A stretch of 64,000 nucleotides of DNA, from the NCBI GenBank assembly GCA_965115915.1, contig OZ220483.1, positions 1,178,001 to 1,242,000 of the forward strand. The letters run 5' to 3'. The stretch's first letter is position 1; each line of letters begins with the position of its first letter. Shown one piece after another: positions 1 through 7,594 of this stretch. Under the pieces are notes generated by a model. That model was not told where the DNA came from. It saw only the letters and a list, made by a program, of their open reading frames with translations, and did not search any database. Position numbers and translations under genes: made by a program. The DNA is from G965115915 sp965115915. Its GTDB lineage: Bacteria; Pseudomonadota; Gammaproteobacteria; Eutrophobiales; Eutrophobiaceae.

Positions 1-507
1 GTCAACTATACCAACAAATACAGCAATAACGTGATGGCCAGGCAACTGTTGCTGACACTGGGTGCGGAACAGTCCGAGCAGTCTTCCAGCACAGTTGAAG
101 GAGCAGCAACGATCAAGGCCTGGATGCGGGATATCGGCATCCAGGCTCCAGAGCTTGTTATCGAAAACGGTTCCGGTCTGTCACGCCGTGCGCGCGTCTC
201 CGCCAGCACTGTGGCCAGGTTACTGGAACATGCACGGCACAGCGATTACCAACCGGAGTTTTTCGCCTCGCTGTCCATAAACAGCATCGACGGCACTGCG
301 AAAAAGCGGCTGGATGGACATCTGGCACCTGCGGCGGCAAGGATAAAGACCGGACTGCTCAATGACGTACGCTCACTGGCCGGCTACCTGAAAAGTGCCA
401 ACGGCCGACAATACATCATTGTCATGCTACACAACCATCCAGGGATACAGCATACTATCGGGACCCGGATCCAGAACGAAATGCTGAAGTGGCTCTATGC
501 CAGGTAA
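1..507 (+). CDS. dacB: D-alanyl-D-alanine carboxypeptidase/endopeptidase (PBP4 type), 3' part
   Basis: This is the C-terminal end of a peptidase S13 penicillin-binding protein, cut by the window edge; the frame is open from base 1. Enzymes of this family act in the periplasm, removing the terminal D-Ala of peptidoglycan stem peptides and cutting DD-crosslinks. Two of the three penicillin-binding motifs are visible: SNN (the SxN motif) eight codons into the window, and KTG in the segment RIKTGLLNDVRSLAGY. The SxxK serine would lie upstream of the window. A GTG at 31 lies inside the conserved SNN region, so it is not the start. A gene for an unknown membrane protein follows 39 bases later on the same strand. 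The family call is secure; the exact subtype is inferred from motif spacing. Confidence 0.88.
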   Translation, partial: VNYTNKYSNNVMARQLLLTLGAEQSEQSSSTVEGAATIKAWMRDIGIQAPELVIENGSGLSRRARVSASTVARLLEHARHSDYQPEFFASLSINSIDGTAKKRLDGHLAPAAARIKTGLLNDVRSLAGYLKSANGRQYIIVMLHNHPGIQHTIGTRIQNEMLKWLYAR

Positions 508-546
508 AGAGCTGGCCCTGCTGCCACACACCACAGGGGCAAAGCG

Positions 547-1410
547 ATGACTGAAAAGTACCGCCCGAGATTGCACTATGAGTTTTGCACTCGGCTTACC
601 AACGTCGACGTGGAGGTACTCTATGCGATTGCCGATCTGGTGGATCTGAGCTACGAACAATCCAGGGAGGCATATGAAGAAAGCACACGTCCCGGTGGAG
701 GATGGGCAGGCAGGGAAAAGCCAAGGGCACTGCTCGAGTTTGAAAGTCTATGGCATTGGACTGAACCGGACCCGACAGGGTTGTCCGAGAAGCAGGCGAT
801 GGCCATGTACGTACGTGCGATCCGGGACTACGGCTGGACGTGCCGCCGCCGGCTCGAGGAACACGACAAGGTCATGTCCCAGTTGCGACAGGCGGCGATC
901 AGCGAGCTGGCAGCGATGTACCGGGACATGGACGCCAACGTGCTGATGAAGCCCTGTGGTATCCAGGAGATAGGGGCCTGGGCACAACAGGATGTGGAGC
1001 AAGCAGAAAAACAGCACAGTCTACTGGATAGCGAGGGCGATTTTGTTGTGAAACTGTCCGGCTCACTGACTCGGAACGGGGACCCCTGCACGCGGACGTT
1101 GTCGGCGCACAAGGCGGAACTGGATCGAATAGCCGATCCGCCCAAACGTATAGGCCCCCCGCCCAAACGCGTCTTTGTCGATAGGAGAAAAAAGCACAAC
1201 GACCGAAGAAAGAATACTCGAAACCCGGCTCCCGGGACCATACAACGAACCTGGGATACGCTGTGGGAAGTTCTGATTGCGCTTATGCCGATTTTTGTGC
1301 TATCGGCGGCCTTCTTCATCGCCTTGAAGATGTTCAAATCCAACGATGCCGAGCTTCCCCCCGCATTGGACCCGGGGCCACATAAACAGCGCCAGCAGTA
1401 CGAATACTAA
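547..1410 (+). CDS. Unknown protein with C-terminal membrane anchor, 287 aa
   Basis: I do not recognise this protein. The first 200 residues look soluble and mixed alpha-helical, rich in Glu, Arg and Trp. A proline- and lysine/arginine-rich stretch (about 198-228, with PPKR and DRRKKHNDRRK) precedes one hydrophobic segment at about 239-262 and a short charged tail. Because the basic stretch precedes the anchor, the positive-inside rule favours a cytoplasmic N-terminal domain. There is no signal peptide and no catalytic motif that I can name. It follows dacB by 39 bases and could share its transcript; the downstream gene is on the opposite strand. Codon usage and composition resemble the neighbours, which supports a real gene. 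Confidence 0.6.
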   Translation: MTEKYRPRLHYEFCTRLTNVDVEVLYAIADLVDLSYEQSREAYEESTRPGGGWAGREKPRALLEFESLWHWTEPDPTGLSEKQAMAMYVRAIRDYGWTCRRRLEEHDKVMSQLRQAAISELAAMYRDMDANVLMKPCGIQEIGAWAQQDVEQAEKQHSLLDSEGDFVVKLSGSLTRNGDPCTRTLSAHKAELDRIADPPKRIGPPPKRVFVDRRKKHNDRRKNTRNPAPGTIQRTWDTLWEVLIALMPIFVLSAAFFIALKMFKSNDAELPPALDPGPHKQRQQYEY

Positions 1411-1545
1411 GTCCAGGTCCACCACACCGACGCAACAACCGGCGACCGGTGGATAGTGCGGCTGTGGCCCGCAGCCAGTCTCGATTCGTAAAAACCGCAG
1501 TCGGCGCATCAAACAATAGACGGCACGGACAGCACGACCCTGCAG

Positions 1546-1986
1546 TCAGCCGGGGGTATTGTGCCGCACCCAGTACCCACCCTCGGGACCAAACTCCTTC
1601 TTCCAGAACGGGGCCTCCGATTTGAGCCCCTCAACCAAGTGCCTGCAAGCAAGCCACGCCTCCCGGCGATGGACCGACCAGACCGCAGCCAGCATGATCG
1701 GGTCGCCGGGGGACAACTCCCCCACCCGATGCAATATCAATGCGTCACTGAACTGCCAGTGTTCCTGGGCCTGTGCGATCAACCCGTGCAACTGCCGTTC
1801 CGTCATGCCGGGATAATGTTCCAGGACCAGCCTGTCGACAGGCCGATCGGCACTGTGCGCACGCATGGTGCCAACGAAATTGACGCAGGCCCCGACATTG
1901 CCCGGTTCGATATGCCGCTGCTGATATTCCTCCAGCATCCGGTATGGCACGAATGTGGATTGCAGGATACGTACCTCGGCAGTCAT
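1546..1986 (-). CDS. moaE: Molybdopterin synthase catalytic subunit MoaE
   Basis: This is the large subunit of molybdopterin synthase, which with thiocarboxylated MoaD inserts two sulfurs into cyclic pyranopterin monophosphate. The family signatures are in order: GACVNFVGTMR (about 32-42), LEHYPGM, HRVGELSPGD, and LKSEAPFWKKE near the C-terminus, which carries the lysines used in catalysis in E. coli MoaE. The length of 146 aa is typical. It starts three bases after the moaD stop and is the last gene of a three-gene minus-strand unit (nucleotidyltransferase-moaD-moaE), so the two synthase subunits are co-translated. Confidence 0.95.
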   Translation of the reverse strand: MTAEVRILQSTFVPYRMLEEYQQRHIEPGNVGACVNFVGTMRAHSADRPVDRLVLEHYPGMTERQLHGLIAQAQEHWQFSDALILHRVGELSPGDPIMLAAVWSVHRREAWLACRHLVEGLKSEAPFWKKEFGPEGGYWVRHNTPG

Positions 1987-1989
1987 ACG

Positions 1990-2238
1990 CTATCCCCCGG
2001 TAACTGGAGGGAAAAAAGCCACCTCATCTCCCTCCGACACCGGATGATCCGGCTTGACGTAGGTCTGGTTCACCGCCATCAACACGGTATCCGGCCGCAG
2101 TGCATGCTTCTCGGCCACCGCTTCCCATAACTGGCCAACCGACAGATCCGGCGCACAATGCCAGTCTTCGGCAGCGCGACCACACTGCTCCCGTATACTG
2201 GCAAAATAACGGATCGAGACGCGAATCGACTGGCTCAT
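1990..2238 (-). CDS. moaD: Molybdopterin synthase sulfur-carrier subunit MoaD
   Basis: A small beta-grasp, ubiquitin-like sulfur carrier of 82 aa ending in the obligatory Gly-Gly (FFPPVTGG), whose C-terminal glycine is adenylated and then thiocarboxylated. An ATG at 2238 is chosen although the frame stays open to 2307. It gives the usual length of about 81 aa, and it overlaps the stop of the upstream nucleotidyltransferase as ATGA, which indicates translational coupling. The open extension upstream encodes nothing MoaD-like. moaE follows after three bases. Confidence 0.93.
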   Translation of the reverse strand: MSQSIRVSIRYFASIREQCGRAAEDWHCAPDLSVGQLWEAVAEKHALRPDTVLMAVNQTYVKPDHPVSEGDEVAFFPPVTGG

Positions 2239-3245
2239 TGCACGGGCTCGGAACACGGCACAGCAGCCGTGGCGGTACCCGGCCGTGGCTGCGACATGTC
2301 CTGACACAGCCGAATGAACTCCCCCCCGGCAGTGCGACTGCTGCCGATTAGCAGACGCCTTTCCCCTTGCGGGTTCACTTCAACATGGCCTGCCGCCTCC
2401 ACCCGCTCACCGCTAAAGGCCTGGCCAACATAGCTTGCAGTGTAGCAAACCAGTTCAGCGATCCGCGGATGCCTGATCCGATATCGGGCCGGGTAGTCGA
2501 AACCGCCACGCGCATCGCTGACCTCGGCTCGCAGACGCTGCCTGCCACACTTGCGCCATGGCCCCCGGTCTTCGATACGCTCCGCTGGCAGTGCCAGCAT
2601 GCCGATATCCAGGCGACTGCCATCAAGCAGGTATTTGTTCCCCTTGCGCAACTCATGCCAGATATAACTTTCCCTGTCCAGGGCGCAAGCGCGCCGCTGC
2701 CAAACCCGCCGCCAGTCCGACCGGCCGAGCGGCTGCAGCATCCCCGCATGCAGCAAGGTGCGCAAAACCCCCAGCACCGCAAAGAAATTCTCGCGGCCAT
2801 ACACAACCAAATCCATGTCCGAGTCCGTGTTATGGGCACCGATCAGCAGGGAACCGGTCACTCCCAGCGTGGCATTGTCGATACCGTGCGCCGTCAACAG
2901 CCTGACCAGTTTGCACAACGCGACCCGTTTGGGGTCCTGCCGTGACATCCCGAGCAATTTTTGCAGGCCCTGCCGCGGATGCCAGGTCTGCACAATATGC
3001 GTGAGTGGCACCGCATACAACGCGGCATCCAACCAGGCACTGTGCCAATGGTAGTGCTCAGGCTGGCCGGCACCGGACAACGGCGGCCCGGCCTGTTCCA
3101 GCGACAGTTTGTGCCACGCAGCGGAACGCCTCCGGTAACGCGGCCAGGCCAGTACACGGCCCTGTTCCAAACGTTCACTGAGCACCGCAAACAGCCATCC
3201 GTCTGTAGTGCAAACATAGTCCTTTGGTGCGAGTTCCAGCGTCAT
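2235..3245 (-). CDS. Pol-beta-fold nucleotidyltransferase (COG1665-like)
   Basis: A 336-aa protein with a DNA-polymerase-beta-type nucleotidyltransferase signature. A glycine-serine (GVTGS, 128-132) is followed by DSDMDLVVYG, giving catalytic acids D143 and D145; D213 in RLDIGM is a candidate third acid. The whole-protein resemblance is to uncharacterised predicted nucleotidyltransferases of the COG1665 kind, recognised from memory. The substrate is unknown. The stop codon overlaps the moaD start by four bases, so it is the first gene of a unit with moaD and moaE and lies divergent to moaC. That context suggests a role in molybdenum-cofactor metabolism, but this is inference. The ATG start follows GGTGG in the divergent 122-base spacer. 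Confidence 0.8.
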   Translation of the reverse strand: MTLELAPKDYVCTTDGWLFAVLSERLEQGRVLAWPRYRRRSAAWHKLSLEQAGPPLSGAGQPEHYHWHSAWLDAALYAVPLTHIVQTWHPRQGLQKLLGMSRQDPKRVALCKLVRLLTAHGIDNATLGVTGSLLIGAHNTDSDMDLVVYGRENFFAVLGVLRTLLHAGMLQPLGRSDWRRVWQRRACALDRESYIWHELRKGNKYLLDGSRLDIGMLALPAERIEDRGPWRKCGRQRLRAEVSDARGGFDYPARYRIRHPRIAELVCYTASYVGQAFSGERVEAAGHVEVNPQGERRLLIGSSRTAGGEFIRLCQDMSQPRPGTATAAVPCSEPVQ

Positions 3246-3313
3246 CCACCAGGCCCTTCAAGCTGTGCAGTATGCCGAAATCAGCACCACAAGCCCCTTT
3301 CCCACCGAATCAT

Positions 3314-3322
3314 TGCTACAAT
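3314..3322 (+). promoter_or_regulatory. Possible extended -10 promoter for moaC
   Basis: TGC-TACAAT has the extended -10 form and lies about 45 bases before the moaC start. No good -35 is visible, which fits an extended -10 promoter. The same bases sit in a short dyad (CATTG-CTA-CAATG, 3311-3323) that could be an operator. A GCCG/CGGC pair flanking a T-tract (about 3348-3363) lies just before the gene. Confidence 0.35.
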
Positions 3323-3367
3323 GCAGCACCGATGTTCAGATGAATACGCCGCTTTTTTTCGGCTACG

Positions 3368-3847
3368 ATGGGAAAACTCACACATTTCACGCCACAGGGC
3401 AATGCCCACATGGTCGATATCGGCGACAAAGAGCCGAGTCGCCGCACCGCTGTCGCCTGTGGAAGCATCCTGATGCAACACAGCACACTGGAACTGATCC
3501 TCCAGGGCCGCCACCGCAAAGGGGATGTGTTGGGGATTGCCCGCGTAGCGGGGATCATGGCAGCAAAAAAGACTGCCGAACTGATCCCTCTCTGCCATTC
3601 CCTGAGTCTGGAACATATAGAACTGGAACTGGATGCCGATAGTGCCAGGCATGCGGTGGAATGCCGCTGCCAGGCATCCAGCAATGGCAAAACCGGGGTA
3701 GAGATGGAGGCGTTAATGGCAGTGGAAGTGGCACTGCTGACCATCTACGATATGTGCAAGGCCGTGGACCGTGGCATGCGCATCACCGACATCCGACTGG
3801 AAAAAAAGGCCGGTGGCAAAAGCGGTGACTGGCAGGCCTCCGACTGA
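3368..3847 (+). CDS. moaC: Cyclic pyranopterin monophosphate synthase MoaC
   Basis: MoaC converts the MoaA product of GTP rearrangement into cyclic pyranopterin monophosphate, the precursor used by MoaD/MoaE encoded just upstream on the other strand. Diagnostic blocks are HMVDIGDKEPSRRTA (about 14-28), KKTAELIPLCHSL (about 67-79) and VEMEALMAVEVALLTIYDMC (about 111-130). The length of 159 aa is normal. The ATG matches the usual family N-terminus (M-x-x-LTH), although no clear Shine-Dalgarno precedes it. moaA is not in the window. The gene converges on the pterin dehydratase 16 bases downstream. Confidence 0.96.
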   Translation: MGKLTHFTPQGNAHMVDIGDKEPSRRTAVACGSILMQHSTLELILQGRHRKGDVLGIARVAGIMAAKKTAELIPLCHSLSLEHIELELDADSARHAVECRCQASSNGKTGVEMEALMAVEVALLTIYDMCKAVDRGMRITDIRLEKKAGGKSGDWQASD

Positions 3848-3863
3848 GCAGGGTCCGGCATCA

Positions 3864-4256
3864 TCACTCGTCGTATTTGATGTACTTGAAACGCGGATCG
3901 TCCGGGGTACCATCCAGTGCGGTATCGGCCGATTTGGCGGGTTGCCACTGCACCACCTGCTCGATCTTCGCGGCCAACTCGAAATCCTTGTCTGTCACCC
4001 CCTTCGCGGCATGATTCATCAACTTGACGATAACAAAGGCGTAAGAAGCCGTAATGTCGGGATGATGCCAGGCAACCTCTGCGAGATGCCCGACCGCATT
4101 AATGACCATTAGCGTGCCTTTCCATCCGCTGGTCCGATATTTGCGCCGGATCCAACCGGCTTCGTAGTACCAATGCGGAAGCTCCTCGGCCAGTCTGGCC
4201 TTGATCTCGTCCTCCGTATAGCATTCATCGCTGCTTTTTTTACGCCATTGCGCCAT
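3864..4256 (-). CDS. phhB: Pterin-4a-carbinolamine dehydratase family protein
   Basis: The family dehydrates 4a-hydroxytetrahydrobiopterin. The signature E-x3-H-H-P-x5-Y-x9-H-x(6-8)-D is complete in EVAWHHPDITASYAF and the following KLMNHAAKGVTDKD. The length of 130 aa is slightly long because of a C-terminal tail ending FKYIKYDE. No phenylalanine hydroxylase lies nearby; instead the gene is convergent with moaC. Comparative work on this family has proposed a role for some members in molybdopterin metabolism, and this context fits that better than aromatic hydroxylation. AACCTCCTG directly upstream (+ strand 4259-4267) reads as a strong AGGAGG ribosome-binding site on the minus strand. Confidence 0.9.
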   Translation of the reverse strand: MAQWRKKSSDECYTEDEIKARLAEELPHWYYEAGWIRRKYRTSGWKGTLMVINAVGHLAEVAWHHPDITASYAFVIVKLMNHAAKGVTDKDFELAAKIEQVVQWQPAKSADTALDGTPDDPRFKYIKYDE

Positions 4257-4617
4257 CTCAAACCTCCTGTCTGTCTTGTATGAAGAATTGCATGATTCCA
4301 GCCAGCCGGTCCGTCCACCATCACCCGCGAGTCCGAATCCACGATGCCACAGGCCACCAACTGAGGCTTTGATTCTACCGCAGTATCCACATCAGGTAAA
4401 TCCGCTTGCCCTGCCCGCTGCGTCCATCGGCGCAAACCGGCAAGACCCTGGACACGTCCCGCAACAAGCCGATGATTCCGACAAAAAGACGGTTGTTCCC
4501 TTATGCGACAGATTTTATATAATGGGCAGCAATTGTCCATCCGGCAAACAGCCGGGCATAATCGGCACCTAATGACGATACCATACCCTCACCCTCGCCC
4601 ATTACCGGATAACCATC
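4257..4617. other. Divergent spacer between phhB and sucA
   Basis: This 361-base stretch has no convincing gene. It holds the phhB ribosome-binding site at its left end and, on the plus strand, a promoter-like pair upstream of sucA. Short open frames cross it on the minus strand, but they read into phhB out of frame and look like chance. Confidence 0.7.
4493..4523 (+). promoter_or_regulatory. Candidate promoter of the sucAB-lpd operon
   Basis: TTGTTC (4493-4498) and a perfect TATAAT (4518-4523) are separated by 19 bases, about 95 bases before the sucA start. The -10 is strong; the spacing is longer than ideal. Confidence 0.45.
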
Positions 4618-7452
4618 ATGCCCATTGAAGCGCCCAGTCACCTGTATAGCGGCAATGCCTGGTTCGTCGAATCCCTGTATGAACAATACCTGGAAGATCC
4701 AAGTTCCATCGAAGCCGCCTGGCGGACATATTTCGATTCCCTGCAGACTGACGGCCAGCAGAAGGACATCCCGCACACACCAATACAGCAAACATACCGT
4801 GACACCATGCGTCGCCGCGGAACAAACTCATCATCTCACCACTCAAGCCATGACGCACTCGCCCATCAACAACAATCCGCGGTGTCACGTCTGGTAAATG
4901 CCTACCGCTTCCGCGGGCACGGCCAGGCGGATCTGGATCCGTTGCGGCAATACCAACGCCCCGCGGTTGCCGAATTGGAACCGGAATTCCACGGGCTTGG
5001 TGCAAAAGACATGGACAGCAGCTTCAACACCGGCTCACTGTTTGCCCCGGATGAACTGCCACTGAGCGAGATCCTGCTGATCGTCCAGCAAACCTACTGC
5101 CGCACCATCGGTGCGGAATATATGCATATCAACGAAACCGAGCAGAAGCGCTGGATACAGAAACGTCTTGAGCAAAGCTGCGGTGACTTCGGCTTCGACA
5201 GGAAGAAAAAACGCCACATCCTGAAGCGCCTGATCGCCGCCAATACGCTGGAGCAATATCTCCACCAACGCTATGTCGGGCAAAAACGCTTCTCCCTGGA
5301 AGGTGGGGAAGGTCTGATCCCGCTACTGGATGAACTTGTGCAGCAGGCTGGAATACTGTCCGTCAAGGAGATCGTGATCGGCATGGCGCATCGCGGCCGC
5401 CTTAATGTCCTGGTCAACATCGTCGGGAAAAAACCCGACGAACTGTTCGATGAATTCGAGGGCAACGTGGCAACAATGGACTTTGAAGATATTGACCAGA
5501 TCGAACGCTACTCCGGAGATGTCAAGTACCACATGGGCTATTCCTCCGACATTCACACCCGGGGAGGCAGTGTGCATCTGGCGTTGGCCTTCAACCCTTC
5601 TCATCTGGAGATCATAGACCCGGTGGTGGAAGGCTCGGTCAGGGCACGACAGGATCGCAGGGGCGACAGCCAGCGTCATACCATACTGCCTGTACTGATT
5701 CATGGTGATGCCGCATTCGCTGGCCAGGGCGTTATAATGGAAACCTTCAACCTTTCACAGACTCGCGGCTATACCACCGGGGGCACTGTGCATGTGATCA
5801 TCAACAATCAGATTGGCTTTACTACCAGCGATCCACTGGATTCCCGCTCATCTCTGCACTGCACCGACGTAGCGAAAATGGTCCAGGCACCGATCTTCCA
5901 CGTCAACGGCGACGATCCGGAGGCCCTGACCTATATCGCCAAACTGGCGCTGGATTTCCGGATGACCTTCAAAAAAGATGTGGTGATCGATATGGTCTGT
6001 TTCCGCAAACACGGACATAGCGAAGCCGACGAACCGGTTGCCACACAACCGGTCATGTACAAGAAAATCAAGCAACACCCGGGGAGCAGGACGATCTATA
6101 CACAAAAACTGATCGATGAGGCGGTGATCACGACGGAAGACGCAGAGGACATCGAAAAAGACTACATAGACTCGCTGGAGAGCAACCGTGGCGTTGCCGG
6201 CACCCATGCGGAGCATGCGGACCCGACCTTTCTTATCGACTATTCGCGTTTTACCGACACCCATTGGACCACTCCGGTTGACACCCGTATCAATGCGAAC
6301 GCCATTGACAGACTGGCGCGTAATTTTTGTTCGACACCGGATGGATTTCAATTGCACCCCGCCGTTGAACGCATCCTGACGACAAGAAGGAAGATGGGAG
6401 GCGGAGAACTGCCAATAGACTGGGGGTTTGCCGAGACCCTTGCTTACGCCAGTCTACTGGAAAACGGGACCCCTGTGCGCATCTCCGGCCAAGACAGTGG
6501 TCGAGGCACCTTCTTCCATAGACACGCTGTTCTGCATGATCAGAACAATGGCAATACCTGGCTCCCGCTACAGCATCTGAGTCCGGATCAGGCCCCTTTT
6601 CTGGTGATCAACTCGACACTCTCCGAAGAGGCGGTGCTGGCATTCGAATATGGCTATAGTGGTTCATCACCCGATGTGCTGACTGTCTGGGAGGCGCAAT
6701 TCGGGGATTTTGCCAATGGGGCACAGGTGGTGTTTGACCAGTTCATCAGTTCCTGCGAAGCGAAATGGCGACGCTACTGCGGTCTGGTGGTACTACTGCC
6801 ACACGGTTATGATGGCCAGGGCCCGGAACATTCTTCCGCACGGCTTGAGCGCTATCTTCAACTCTGTGCAAAAGAAAACATGCAGGTTTGTTTCCCCAGC
6901 ACTCCGGCACAAATATTTCATTTGCTGAGAAGACAGATGCTGAGAGCCTATCGAAAGCCTTTGATTGTGATGAGCCCTAAAAGCCTGCTACGCCATAAAC
7001 TGGCAACTTCCACTATCGCGGAACTGAGCGAGGGGGGATTTCAGAATGTCATTGATGAAATCGATGCGCTGGACAAGGATCGTGTCCGCCGCTTGTTGGC
7101 ATGCAGTGGAAAGATCTACTACGAACTGCTCGAACAACGCCGAAAACAGGACATTCAGGACATCGCACTCATTCGTATCGAACAGCTATTCCCTTTCCCG
7201 CGCGATGAAGTGCGTGAGATAGTTGCCAGTTATCGCAATCTGAACGAGATCGTCTGGGTACAGGAAGAACCCAAAAACCAGGGAAGCTGGTACTATATGC
7301 AATCGCGTGGCACCATGCTTGGTTGTCTTCAGGGCAAAAGTCTGGACTATGTGGGGCGATTTTATTCCGCTTCCCCGGCATGTGGTTACATGTCCCTGCA
7401 CTTGCAGCAACAACGGCAGATTGTTGAGCAGGCATTGGATATTGGCGCCTGA
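4618..7452 (+). CDS. sucA: 2-oxoglutarate dehydrogenase E1 component
   Basis: Thiamine-diphosphate-dependent decarboxylase of the 2-oxoglutarate dehydrogenase complex, converting 2-oxoglutarate to a succinyl group passed to SucB. Its 944 aa match the family. Visible blocks are the N-terminal YLEDPSSIEAAWRTYF typical of SucA, GMAHRGRLNVLVN (about 256-268), HGDAAFAGQG (about 361-370) with the diphosphate-binding acid, NNQIGFTTSDP, and FRKHGHSEADEP. The ATG at 4618 gives the normal start MPIEAPSHLYSGNAWF. sucB and lpd follow in the same direction, forming the usual complex operon. Together with the icd gene near 56 kb this indicates an oxidative TCA cycle. Confidence 0.97.
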   Translation: MPIEAPSHLYSGNAWFVESLYEQYLEDPSSIEAAWRTYFDSLQTDGQQKDIPHTPIQQTYRDTMRRRGTNSSSHHSSHDALAHQQQSAVSRLVNAYRFRGHGQADLDPLRQYQRPAVAELEPEFHGLGAKDMDSSFNTGSLFAPDELPLSEILLIVQQTYCRTIGAEYMHINETEQKRWIQKRLEQSCGDFGFDRKKKRHILKRLIAANTLEQYLHQRYVGQKRFSLEGGEGLIPLLDELVQQAGILSVKEIVIGMAHRGRLNVLVNIVGKKPDELFDEFEGNVATMDFEDIDQIERYSGDVKYHMGYSSDIHTRGGSVHLALAFNPSHLEIIDPVVEGSVRARQDRRGDSQRHTILPVLIHGDAAFAGQGVIMETFNLSQTRGYTTGGTVHVIINNQIGFTTSDPLDSRSSLHCTDVAKMVQAPIFHVNGDDPEALTYIAKLALDFRMTFKKDVVIDMVCFRKHGHSEADEPVATQPVMYKKIKQHPGSRTIYTQKLIDEAVITTEDAEDIEKDYIDSLESNRGVAGTHAEHADPTFLIDYSRFTDTHWTTPVDTRINANAIDRLARNFCSTPDGFQLHPAVERILTTRRKMGGGELPIDWGFAETLAYASLLENGTPVRISGQDSGRGTFFHRHAVLHDQNNGNTWLPLQHLSPDQAPFLVINSTLSEEAVLAFEYGYSGSSPDVLTVWEAQFGDFANGAQVVFDQFISSCEAKWRRYCGLVVLLPHGYDGQGPEHSSARLERYLQLCAKENMQVCFPSTPAQIFHLLRRQMLRAYRKPLIVMSPKSLLRHKLATSTIAELSEGGFQNVIDEIDALDKDRVRRLLACSGKIYYELLEQRRKQDIQDIALIRIEQLFPFPRDEVREIVASYRNLNEIVWVQEEPKNQGSWYYMQSRGTMLGCLQGKSLDYVGRFYSASPACGYMSLHLQQQRQIVEQALDIGA

Positions 7453-7594
7453 TACAACCGTGCCAAAAACCGACAGACACTCCGTTCCGATTGCCCACCT
7501 GTTCCGATTGGGCTAGGATAACAGCAGGCGATGCGATTCGATTCTACGTGAGGCTCATGTTAATGATTGCAAGAAATAGATGGAGGTGCCAACC

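Noticed and set aside
4109..4540. Minus-strand 143-codon frame overlapping phhB
   Set aside because: Overlaps phhB in another frame and continues into the sucA promoter region; composition is not protein-like.
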